From positions 46,431,335-46,495,334 of the forward strand of contig NC_086032.1 of assembly GCF_036323735.1 (NCBI RefSeq): 64,000 nt of DNA. The letters run 5' to 3'. The translations under genes and the position numbers were made by a program. This document shows positions 37,701-46,983 of this stretch, in pieces (the first letter of the stretch is position 1; every line of letters begins with the position of its first letter). Origin of the DNA: Rattus norvegicus (taxonomy: Eukaryota > Chordata > Mammalia > Rodentia > Muridae). Below the pieces are notes generated by a model, which was not told the DNA's origin, did not search any database, and saw only the letters and a list, made by a program, of their open reading frames with translations.

Positions 37701-39212
37701 TAACATCATCTAATACAGTCAGGGGGGGGGTGCTGAGGCCCCATATAAGATCACAAGGGGGTAAGGCTGAATCTGGAAGGGGTATTTTTTGCTCTGAAGA
37801 GAGCAAGATGGAAGGAGTGTCACCCAATCCGCGCCAGTCTCCATGGTTAATTTAATTTGGTCAGGGTCTCTTTTAAAATTTTATTTATTTACTCTACCTG
37901 TCCTGAACTTTGAGGTCTGTAGATACAATGCAATTTCCAATCGACCTCTAAATACTTGGCCACACCCTGGCTTACCTTGGCAACGAAAATAGGGCTGTTG
38001 TCTGACCAGATTACTTTGGGCACTCCAGACTGGGGATGATTTCTTCCAGTATTTTTTTGATGACTATCGAGGCTGTCTCTTGCAGTTGTTGGCTTCACCA
38101 GGGCATCCAAGAGAGGGTAAAGGCATCTGCAGTGCTGATGTGCTGGGGGGTAGAAGTTCAGCCATCCCAGATGACGTCGTGTTGTCCACCCTGGCAGCAC
38201 CCATTTGTCTCTGACCTTCATTCATGAAGAGAACTGTTCCCGTCTGTGGACAAGGTCCTCGGATTTCAGCAGGGGTCAATCAGCCAGTCGCAGAGGTCTT
38301 TCCTCCACCCATGGGCTTCTGGCAGTACTTGACACTCATGCTGTGGTGGCTCCAGGTCCGGATTGGGCAGCAAAGTGACCAGATTGTCCCCAACTGGTGG
38401 AGAATCTAGTCCATGGCAGCTGACCAGTGGTCCCATCTTTTGGGACACTCTAAAACATCAGCCACTCTATCACAGTTTAAGTTCTGGATTGGGTGATAAT
38501 TGTTAGTGCCCGGCTGGCAGGAGTGATATGTTCCAGGCAGAACAGGACTAAGTCACACATCTCCCAGCATCAGGTACTGGTGCACTGAGACAGGTCTTAA
38601 GCTCCACATACACAGTCTGTAGATATGCATACACATGGTTTCACCCAGTCATTTTAGCCCACACAAGCCATTTTGGAGAGCAATTTTTTCATGAACAAGG
38701 GATAGGGGCAGTCAGGGATGACCATGAAGTAGTGGGTTACCCGGCCCACGCCAAGGTCCACTGTTCTTCGGGCAGTCCATAAGTATTGTTCGTTGCCAGT
38801 AGCCCCTTGCACTCAAGGTCTTTGGATATTGGCCCACTGGGGGGTATAGGAGCACAGAGCATTGGGTCCCTGTATCCACAAAACAACTGGGCGGGCTTCC
38901 CTTCTATCTCTGTACATAGTCAGCATTCTAGGACCAAGAAGCTCTCCAATGGCCCCTCTTGTTCTTCTTGGGCAGTCCCTGACCCAGTGTCCTTTTTCTT
39001 TGCATTAGGCACGCTGATATTTAGCCAGGGATTCTCTTCTGTTGCCAGGTACTATCTTCCTAGGTTCCCTAACTACTGTGGCCAGTATATGTTCCTCTCT
39101 CATCTTTTATCTCTCTAACTTCTTAACTTTTTATCTCTTCTCTTCCCTAGCTTCCTGCTCTTTTTACCTCTTTCTCTTTTAACCTTACTTTCTCTCTAAC
39201 TTATACTAACTC
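37700..39212 (-). pseudogene. pol relic of ERV-B (nucleocapsid end, protease end, RNase H, integrase)
   Basis: In coding order: the nucleocapsid zinc knuckle (39,013-38,972) with a TAA inside it and its first Cys changed to Arg; protease C-terminal sequence; then a start of RT (PGTNNYHP-like near 38,510) joined directly at about 38,460 to the RNase H region. Integrase follows (38,060-37,860) with VIWSDNSP and the YRPQSSGQVE block. The RT catalytic core is missing. Multiple stops remain. Confidence 0.8.
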
Positions 39213-39843
39213 TTGAAAGGAGAATTATATGAATTCTAGGTTTGGAGATACAAAATTAAAAGAATAAACCCCAAAAGGCCACAGATACAAAATTAAAAGA
39301 ATAAACCCCAAAAGGCCACAGACCGAGGGCTAAGCCCTACAGCCAGGACTAGCAGGCTATAAAGATAAAGGAGCACAGGAAACACTGTCTAGGCAGGACT
39401 GGCAAGCCATAAAGATAAGGAAAGGAATGCAGAACAGACCAGGAGTACCGGATCTGACTCACAGGCCACCTGGCAGGAAGAGATAAGCCCCGAGCCCCCG
39501 ACATCCAGGACGCCCCAAACCTGCCAATGTGTGTAGCTATACCTTATTACCTCATCATGTGAGTTAGCCAATCATATGTGAACATGTCTATGTGCCTCGT
39601 TTGAATCCACCAATCCCTGTAACTATGCATCTGCTTCTGTACGCCCGGTTCTGCTTCCCCAATCCTTATAAAAGCCCCATGCTGGAGCTGCTGGGCGCGC
39701 AAGTCCTCCGAAGAGACTGTGTGCCCGCAGGTACCTGTGTTTTCCAATAAACCCTCTTGCTGATTGCATCCGAGTGGACTCGGCTCGGTCATTGGGCGCT
39801 TGGGACTCCTCCTGAGGGAAAGGTCCTCTCTGGGGGTCCTTCA
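39213..39843 (+). mobile_element. Solo LTR, gamma-type, nested in ERV-B
   Basis: An LTR of about 630 bases starting (T)TGAAAGGAG and ending CCTTCA(A), in the opposite orientation to its host. It is flanked by aactct on both sides, of which 4 bases are the target duplication; the exact frame is ambiguous by one base. It has a TATA box (cttataaaag near 39,665) and an AATAAA near 39,747. Its first 190 bases match the ERV-A LTR closely, while the downstream half is different. It contains a 37-base tandem duplication. Confidence 0.87.
39247..39320 (+). repeat. 37-base tandem duplication in the U3 of the nested LTR
   Basis: Two identical 37-base units (39,247-39,283 and 39,284-39,320) starting gatacaaaattaaaagaata. 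The ERV-A LTRs have one unit. Such U3 duplications are typical of gamma-type retroviral enhancers, but function is not shown here. Confidence 0.9.
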
Positions 39844-41828
39844 ACTCTCAGCGACTTAGCTTAGCCCTTCAAATTTCTGTAACTTTCTCTTCATATCCTT
39901 TCCTTATCTTAGCCAGATTGGTGGGGCATTTTCCAGGCACTCAGAGACCCACTCTTGGAGCCTGGGGGCAGACCTGGAGTACTCCCTACCTTCAGGCATC
40001 TGAAGAGAGCAGGCAGAAGTGACGGCTTTCTATCCGTGTCTGGAACATTCTTTCTGGCCTCCAGTAGGATTCCGTCTTTCCTCAGTGGTAAAGAAGACCT
40101 GTAACGGCTACTAACAAGCATCTCAAATGGGATGGTGAGAAAACAAGAGAATCTTGAGAATAGAGGTCTACCGAAGAGGGCAAACAGCATTTAGTCACAC
40201 AGCTAAACCAGGAGGCTTTCTTGGGACAAAAAGGCCTTGTGTCTGTGAAACAGAAAAGTGAGCAGAGGGGCAGCCTATCTGCTACCGGCTGTCTCTCTGG
40301 ACTTAGAGTTTCCCTTAAGGAGTACCTCCCTTCAGTGCCAGCTCAGTGGCTCTGTCTCTCAAGAGAACTAGCCTCCAAATGGCACTAGGCTTTTAGTAAC
40401 AACTAATAACAAAAGGATGGAGAGATGGTTAGAACCTGGTTGCTAGATGCCAGGTGGCTGGCAAAAGAATCGTAACCAGTTCACCTGGGGCTATCAGGAC
40501 CTCAGTAGTAGCCCTTTACCAAACTGTCTCCCTGGGTTAAAAAGGCCCATGGAAAAGAAAACATTAATCCTGACCTTGGCCACCGCCAAAGCCTGAATTC
40601 TAAATCTTGACTGGCAAAACAAAACAAAGTTCTTTACAGCTTGTTGTAGAATCTTTGAAACTATTTTAGGGGCTCTTTTTGTCCCCCAACCTGGGGCATT
40701 TTTGACCATAGGGGCAGGAACTGGCTGCTGTGGGAATAGGATCAAAGGCACTCTCCATGTTAATGATGATCAATGAGTAAAGTAATTTAATGCTGGAGAC
40801 TGAATCCTCCCTTGGAATAAGGACAGCACTTAGCAGGTGTTGGTCAAGCACAGTGGGGAACCCTGGCTGAGACTTAGGTAACAAAGGACCGACTATGTGG
40901 CCTGAATAAATTAGGGAAATAACCAGGAAGGCCAGCCTAATTCTGACTCAGGTGAGAAGTACCTGGCTAGACTGTTCCCAGTTGGGAACAAAAAGCTTCC
41001 ACATGCAAGGACAGGGCTCAGCAGAGGTCAAACCTTGCTGGAGACCCAGAAGGGTCTTGTTCTGGCTGAAAACATTCCATGAATGCAAGCTTCTTGTGCC
41101 CTAAATTACAGGGAGAGGCTTCCTTAAAGAACTTCTCTTAATGAGCGCTCTCCTTCTGTGGGCAAATGTCAGAAATTCCTTTCCTGTTCCTCTTTTCCTT
41201 ATAGTCCTCTTCCACCTCGCTCTCAGCCTTTTCAGATAGTTCCTCCTGCCTCTGCCTCCTTCAGCAAATCCTACCAGCGTGTGCCACAACAACCGGCTGA
41301 AACTCCGCCTTTAAGATTCCTTACGTCCAAGCAAAATTTAAATCTTTCCCAGCTCACCACAGTTGGCTGCGAGCACAAGCACTGATAAAACACTATGCTT
41401 TAAAAATTAACTTTGGCTATCAACCAACACACCGCCACTAGAGCGGGGTCCACACAATTAAGTTCCTTACTCACTAAGCATTAAGGAGACCAAGTAAAAC
41501 TCTTCGACGAACAAAGCAAACAGTTCAAATACAATTGTCAGTCCAAGATTTCAAAAATGAGGCAAAAGTCAAAAAGACACTGGACAATACCACAGAAAAC
41601 AATCCAGGCAAACAAGACCAAGACAAAGCATCCTATCCAGAAAACCACAATCAGGTACATAGAGTGGGATTCCACATCCACTCTCTCAACACAGACACAG
41701 AGTGGGATTTCACATCCACACTCTTCCTCTTGACTGGCCACAGCCGAGCTCACCCGACTGTTCTCCGCCCATGGAACGTCTTCAAGGGGCTGTAGCTTGC
41801 GGGCCCGGGGCGTACCCCCTTCCGCAGC
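39844..41828 (-). pseudogene. gag and leader relic of ERV-B, with an inserted LTR fragment
   Basis: Colinear with ERV-A 46,984-49,370 on the opposite strand, for example the frames at 40,190-39,909 and 41,292-41,101 and the cactgatctggca-type proline-rich block near 40,740. An ERVK-type LTR fragment replaces a short stretch at 40,824-41,121. No frame exceeds about 110 codons, and stops are frequent. Confidence 0.65.
40824..41121 (-). repeat. Internal fragment of an ERVK-like LTR inside ERV-B gag
   Basis: Matches 58,403-58,701 of the solo LTR with the same orientation and about 5-7% differences, but lacks both LTR ends (no TGT or ACA terminus). ERV-A at the same place (near 48,140-48,170) has about 20 other bases. 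There is no target-site duplication, so it looks like a recombined or template-switched patch and not a normal insertion. Confidence 0.82.
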
Positions 41829-41984
41829 CACAAGGCAGGAATACACATCTGCCCTCTTACCACGCCCTCTTACCACGCCCTCTTACCACAAGGCAGGAAT
41901 ACACATCTGCCCTCTTACCACAAGGCAGGAACACAATCTGCCCTCTTACCACAAGGCAGGAATACACATCTGCCCTCTTAACAC
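41829..41984 (-). repeat. Leader minisatellite of ERV-B
   Basis: About four units of 32-33 bases built on acaaggcaggaatacacatc and tgccctcttacc, with an extra cacgccctctta duplication in the first unit. It lies in the untranslated leader between the primer-binding site and gag. Open frames across it are repeat translations. Confidence 0.88.
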
Positions 41985-42190
41985 TGACCAGTACTAAGAC
42001 ACACATATATACACACACGGCGGAACCAAAACAGAGACAGACACAGACTGACAATTGTGGCGCCGCTCACACAGAAACACTCAGACAAACTCAAATCCAC
42101 ATGTATACACACACAATCAGCAGCCGCTTTCTAGCACTCACACCAACGTACCCCCAAGTGGCATTCGGGGTTCTGGGGGGTCACGCTCTG

Positions 42191-42208
42191 ATCTTGGTGG
42201 GACCTCCA
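42191..42208 (-). other. Primer-binding site of ERV-B, tRNA-Gln type
   Basis: Minus-strand TGGAGGTCCCACCAAGAT starts two bases after the 5' LTR. It differs by one base from the Gln-tRNA primer site known from some murine gamma-type proviruses. Assignment to tRNA-Gln is from memory of the family. Confidence 0.75.
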
Positions 42209-42210
42209 AA

Positions 42211-42679
42211 TGAAAGAGCATAAACGGAGAGCCTCGTCTCTCACTCCAATCGTGGGATGGGGTGCCCCCAGGAATCACGAGTAGCCATCTTGATGTAACA
42301 GCAGGAGGTAGCTTTTATTAATGAGATCCCGGGTCTTAGCGGGATCCCAGGTCAACACGTATCCCACACAGGAGACAGAGGAATCGACCCCGAGCTTCCA
42401 AACTCGGGGGTTTATATAGGGGCATTCACGTGGTTACACATGATTGGTCAATTCAAATGGTGCACAGTACTTTCGGCGCGAAATTACATCAGCAAGGTGT
42501 ACATGCTCTCTAGCAGCTCGGAAGGCAGGTAGGGTGGCTCATCTCACTCAGGGGGGTGAAGGAAGGGGAGGGGGTGGCTACAGATGGTCAATGTCCTTGG
42601 GGCTGATAGCTGGTTTGGCAAGTCCTATCTCTAACACCCTCTCAGGCACGTCCTAACTTTTTGAAATTTTAATTCTTCA
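42211..42679 (-). repeat. 5' LTR of ERV-B
   Basis: A 469-base LTR, the partner of 36,655-37,113. On the minus strand it begins TGAAGAATT and ends GCTCTTTCA. The TATA box is antisense at 42,411-42,418. It is followed outward by the duplicated gtgg and the L1 5' UTR. Confidence 0.92.
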
Positions 42680-42875
42680 GTGGGATCTGTTCAGTTCAGT
42701 TCTGAGTAAGGGCAGAAACCATCAGTTTCCTACTCCTTACTGATCCTATATTCTTATATCCAGTGGCTTCTAAACAGGTTTCTCTTGGGCTAGGAATGTG
42801 AGCAGAAGTAGCGGTCTCCCCTGAGCTCTCAGGATTGCCTGCAATTATGAGAGTCCAGCTGTCATTCTCCAAAAC

Positions 42876-43739
42876 ATTTATAAATTACTGGGATGAGGTT
42901 GACTTAATTATGATGGTTAATTCCTTTGCTGTATTCTTCACTTCTCTGTAGAATTTTTTGTGTTTACTACTTTATTTTCTTAGAATATTTTGTCTTCAGA
43001 ATTTACATATTTTTATGAATTAGAGAAGAGTTTTTCCTTTATTTCAGTTTTGTGTCATTTTTTAATCAGGTTAATTTAATACATAAAAAAGAATTTAAAA
43101 GTGTTACTTCCTCTTTGAAATAAAGATTGTGAGGAACATTTGTTTTAAATGTATTTCAAGTCTTACAGGATTCTTTTTTTATTTAGTATTTTACTAAGTT
43201 TGCTTTTTTTGTGACATTTGCTAGACATTTTACAGTCTTATTACTCTTTACAATGAACAAACTTCATTTCATTCATTCTTTGTATTACTATTTAATTGAT
43301 TTCAACCCTGACTTATTATTCCTTTTGATCTGAATCATTCATTTGCTTTTGCATATCCAAGGTCTTTAAATGAACTAGAACATTATTGATACTCAATCTC
43401 TTGTAAATTTTTATATTGACAGTATAAATATTTTTGCTTATCACTACATTTATTTTTTCCCATACATATCTTTACTTGGCTTTTGTATTTACATCTTGCA
43501 TACTGGTGAAAGGATAGTACTGAAATCACTCAGTCCCACTCTCTTGGGATTAATCTATTCCTTTAGATTCCTTTAGTGGTTTGAAATTTTTTTTATTTTT
43601 AATATAAGACGGAGCTTTTTTGTTTCATGAATATAACTTTAGGCTACTAATATCTCCCTATTTAATTTTTTCCTAATAAGTATGAAATACTTTTTATGTC
43701 TTCTCATTAATTTTATTTGAAGTTTAATTTTCTACATTA
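42876..43739. other. AT-rich non-repeat block of the right arm
   Basis: Reverse complement of about 10,050-10,915, continuing at 44,965-45,062 after an L1 insertion. No gene is seen. The junction with L1 5' UTR at 42,875 matches the left-arm junction at 10,916. Confidence 0.78.
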
Positions 43740-43753
43740 GAATACAAACACCT

Positions 43754-44950
43754 CCAGTGAGAATGGCTAAGATCAAAAACTCAGGTGACAACAAATTCTG
43801 TCCAGGATGTGAAGAAAGAGGAACACTCCTCCATTGTTGGTGGGATTGCAGACTGGTACGACCATTCTGGAAATCAGTCTGAAGGTTCCTCAGAAAATTG
43901 GACATTGAACTGCCTGAGGACCCAGCTATACCTCTCTTGGGCATATACCCAAAAGATGCCCCCAACATATAACAAAGACACATGCTCCACTATGTTCATA
44001 GTAGCCTTATTTATAATAGCCAGAAGCTGGAAAGAACCCAGATGCCCTTCAACAGAGGAATGGATACAGAAAATGTGGTACATCTACACAATGGAATATT
44101 ACTCAGCTATAAAAAACAATGACTTTATGAAATTCATAGGCAAATAGTTGGAACTGGAAAATATAATCCTGAGGGAGGTAACCCAATCACAGAAAAACAC
44201 ACATGGTATGCACCCATTGATAAGTGGCTATTAGCCCAAATGCTTGATGCACAGAACACATGAAACTCAAGAAGGATGACCAAAATGTGAATGCTTCACT
44301 CTTTCTTTAAAAGGGGAACAAGAATATCCTTGGCAGGGAATAGGGAGGCAAATTTAGAACAGAGACAGAAGGAACACCCATTCAGAGCCTGCCCCACATG
44401 TGGCCCATACATATACAGCCACCAAATTAGATAAGATGGATGAAGCAAAGAAGTACAGGCTGACTGGAACTAGATGTAGATCTCTCCTGAGAGACACAGA
44501 AAAAATACAGCAAATACATAGGCGAATGCCAGCAGCAAACCAGTGAACTGAGAACGGGACCCCCGTTGAAGGAATCAGAGAATGGACTGGAAGAGCTTGA
44601 AGGGGTTTGAGACCCCATATGAAAAACAATGCCAGCCATCCAGAGCTTCCAGGGACTAAGCCACTACCCAAAGACCATACATGGACTGAACCTGGGCTCC
44701 AACCTCTTAGGTAGCATTGAATAGCCTAGTAAGAGCACCAGTGAAAGGGGAAGCCCTTGGTCTTGTCATGACTGAATCCCCAGTGAACATGATTTTGGGG
44801 GGAGTGCAATAATGCTGGAGGATGAGGTGGGGAACACCAATATAGAAGGAAAGGGGAGGGGTTAGGGGTATGTTGGCCTGGAAACCAGGAAGGGGGAATA
44901 ACAATCGAAATGTAAATAAGAAGTTATTGAAGATTAAAAAAAAAGAAAAC
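43754..44950 (+). mobile_element. 5'-truncated L1, right arm only
   Basis: The last part of ORF2 (frame at 43,785-44,147 with QDVKKEEHSSIVGGIADW and IFCIHS-type antisense matches) is followed by a 3' UTR and an A-rich tail at 44,950. The 14-base duplication gaata(c/g)aaacacct flanks it (43,740-43,753 and 44,951-44,964). The left arm has the intact empty site near 10,055. It is relatively well preserved, so it is a younger insertion. Confidence 0.92.
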
Positions 44951-44964
44951 GAATAGAAACACCT

Positions 44965-45062
44965 GTTTGCTTCTTTCTTCTATTTAGTTGAAGTATCTTT
45001 TTCTTTAACTACAACATGGAATGTATCATTACTAGTGAAGAGTGTTTCTTAGCAGCACGAAA
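44965..45062. repeat. Short AT-rich right-arm segment
   Basis: Reverse complement of about 9,940-10,050 (gtttcttagcagcacgaaaa against ttttcatgctgctaagaaac). At 45,062 the homology jumps to the equivalent of about 7,400, showing a 2.5 kb difference between the arms. Confidence 0.8.
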
Positions 45063-45995
45063 AAAAAAGAATAACCATTATAAAAACTCTATGATATTGG
45101 TAGAGAGACAAGCATGTAGATCTGTTGAATACAACTGAAGACCCAGAAATGTACCCACACATCCATGGTCACTTAATCTTTGAGAAAGAAGCTAAAAGCA
45201 TCTGGTGGAAAATGATAGCATTTTCGGCAATTGTCATTGGTTGAATTGGCAGTTGGGATGTAGAAGAGTGCAAGTCAATCCATTCTTAGGACCTTGTATG
45301 AAACTCAAGTCCAAGTGGCTAAAGGACCTCCACATAAAACCTAATACACTGAAACTAATAGAAGAAAAAGTGGGGAAGAGCCCAGAACACACATGCTCAC
45401 CAAAAAATTTCTTGAATAAAACACGAATGTCATACACTCTAAAATCAAGAATCTACAAATGGTACCTCATAAAATTGCAAGGCTTGTGTAAGGCAAAGGA
45501 CACTGTTAATAGGACAAAATGGCAACTGACAGATTGGGAAAATATCTGTACCAATCCTACATCTGACAGAGGACTATAATCCAATATATAGGAAGAACTC
45601 AAGATGTTAGTTGCCAGAGAGTCATATAGCCCTATTAAGAAAAAGTGGGGAACAAAGCTAAACAAAGAATTCTGAGGTTCAGAACATTAAATGACCAAGG
45701 AAAAAAACTAAAGAAATGTTTAACATCTTTAGTCATCAAGAAAATGTAAATCAAAACAACCATGAGATTTCACCACACTTCAGTCACAATGGCTAAGATC
45801 AAAAACTCAGTGCACAACGGATTCTGGCAGGGATGTGGAGAAATAGGAGTACTCCATTTATTGGTGCGATTGCAAGCTGGAACAAACCACTCTGCAGATC
45901 AATCTGGGGATTTGTTTGAAAATGGAGATGAGAATCATGTTTACCACTTTTGGGCATAAACACAATACAAGATGCTATAAAATATAACATAAACA
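45063..45995 (+). mobile_element. L1 ORF2 part (right arm copy), first segment
   Basis: Reverse complement of 6,490-7,400. ORF2 C-terminal blocks run from 45,205 to 45,960 (for example KSKWLKDLHIKPNTLKLIEE and WYLIKLQGLCKAKDT) with frame breaks. ERV-A interrupts it after position 45,999; it resumes at 52,930. Confidence 0.87.
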
Positions 45996-45999
45996 CATG

Positions 46000-46584
46000 T
46001 GAAAGGAGAATTATACGAATTCTAGGTTTAGAGATACAAAATTAAAAGAATAAACCTCAAAAGGCCACAGACCCAGGGCTAAGCCCTGCAGCCAGGACTA
46101 GCAGGCCATAAAGATAAAGGAGCACAGGAAACACTGTCCAGGCAGGACTGGCAAGCAATAAAGAAAAGGAATGCAGGAACCAGCCTGAGTTAATGGGACT
46201 GATTCATGGGACGTCTGGCAGGATGACATCTCCCTCCAGCTCACTCAGGGCCATATTTCAACTAGGTGTCCTCCAGACCCTGATAAGCCCCTGACTTCTA
46301 GCACGTACTCTTTCTGCTTTGTTCTCACTGCTATGTTTGAATGAGCCAATTGTATGTAACCACGCCAAAACCCCCTAGCCTTCTCTATATAACCCCCTGA
46401 CTTTTGAGTTTCGTGGTCGACACCTCTGTCTCCTGCGCAGGATACGTGTCGGCCCAGAGATCTCTGTAATGGGTCTCTGTAATAAACCTCGCCTTTGCTT
46501 ATTACATCCAAAATGGTCTCTCTGTGTCTGGGGTCCACGATTTCCCAAGACTTGAGTAAGGGTCTCTCTGCGTGGGATCTTTCA
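46000..46584 (+). repeat. 5' LTR of ERV-A
   Basis: Begins TGAAAGGAG and ends GATCTTTCA, giving an imperfect terminal inverted repeat. TATA box tatataa at 46,386-46,392; AATAAA at 46,481-46,486, which defines the R/U5 region. Its first 190 bases are shared with the nested solo LTR at 39,213-39,843. Confidence 0.95.
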
Positions 46585-46587
46585 TAA

Positions 46588-46605
46588 TGGGGGCTCGTCC
46601 GGGAT
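46588..46605 (+). other. Primer-binding site of ERV-A, tRNA-Pro type
   Basis: TGGGGGCTCGTCCGGGAT, three bases after the LTR, is the proline-tRNA primer site well known from murine leukaemia virus-type elements, with no mismatch that I can see. Confidence 0.93.
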
Positions 46606-46761
46606 CTGCGCAACCACCCCAGACTCCGAAGACCCCTTGGAGGTGAGTTGGATGTTTGTCTGAGTGTTTCTGTGTGAGCGGCGCCGCAATTGTCAGTCTG
46701 TGTCTGTCTCTGTTTTGGTTCCGCCGTGTGTGTATATATGTGTGTCTCAGTACCGGTGAAG

Positions 46762-46983
46762 TCTCACTCTGGTCAGTACTTAGAGAGTGGACGCGGAGTC
46801 TCACTCTGGTCAGTACTTAAAGAGTGGAAGTGGAATTTCACTCTGGTCAGTACTTAGAGAGTAGAAGTGGAGTCTCACTCTGGTCAGTACTTAGAGAGTG
46901 GAAGTGGAATCTCACTCTGGTCAGTGCTTAGAGAGTGGACGTGGAGTTTCACTCTGGTCAGTGCTTACAGAGTGGAAGTGGAA
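46762..46983 (+). repeat. Leader minisatellite of ERV-A, six 37-base units
   Basis: Six consecutive 37-base units of the form tctcactctggtcagtactt plus agagagtgga(c/a)g(t/c)gga(g/a), with a few substitutions between units. It lies in the untranslated leader. ERV-B carries a different minisatellite in its own leader. Confidence 0.93.

Larger units (their letters stand above)
36655..42679 (-). mobile_element. ERV-B: defective gamma-type (class I) provirus, antisense
   Basis: A 6,025-base provirus flanked by the 4-base duplication gtgg (36,651-36,654 and 42,680-42,683). LTRs are 469 bases (5', right) and 459 bases (3', left). They differ at about 13 positions plus one 10-base indel, near 3%. 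The interior has a Gln-type primer-binding site, a leader minisatellite, and broken gag, pol and env relics. It also holds a nested solo LTR (39,213-39,843) and a fragment of an ERVK-type LTR (40,824-41,121). The L1 5' UTR resumes exactly after the duplicated gtgg. It cannot encode a functional protein. Confidence 0.92.

Noticed and set aside
41829..41984. CRISPR-like array
   Set aside because: Units of ~32 bases are contiguous without unique spacers and lie in a retroviral leader in mammalian DNA.
41702..42223. 173-codon plus-strand frame, the longest of the region
   Set aside because: It is antisense to the ERV-B leader and consists largely of minisatellite translation and untranslated leader.
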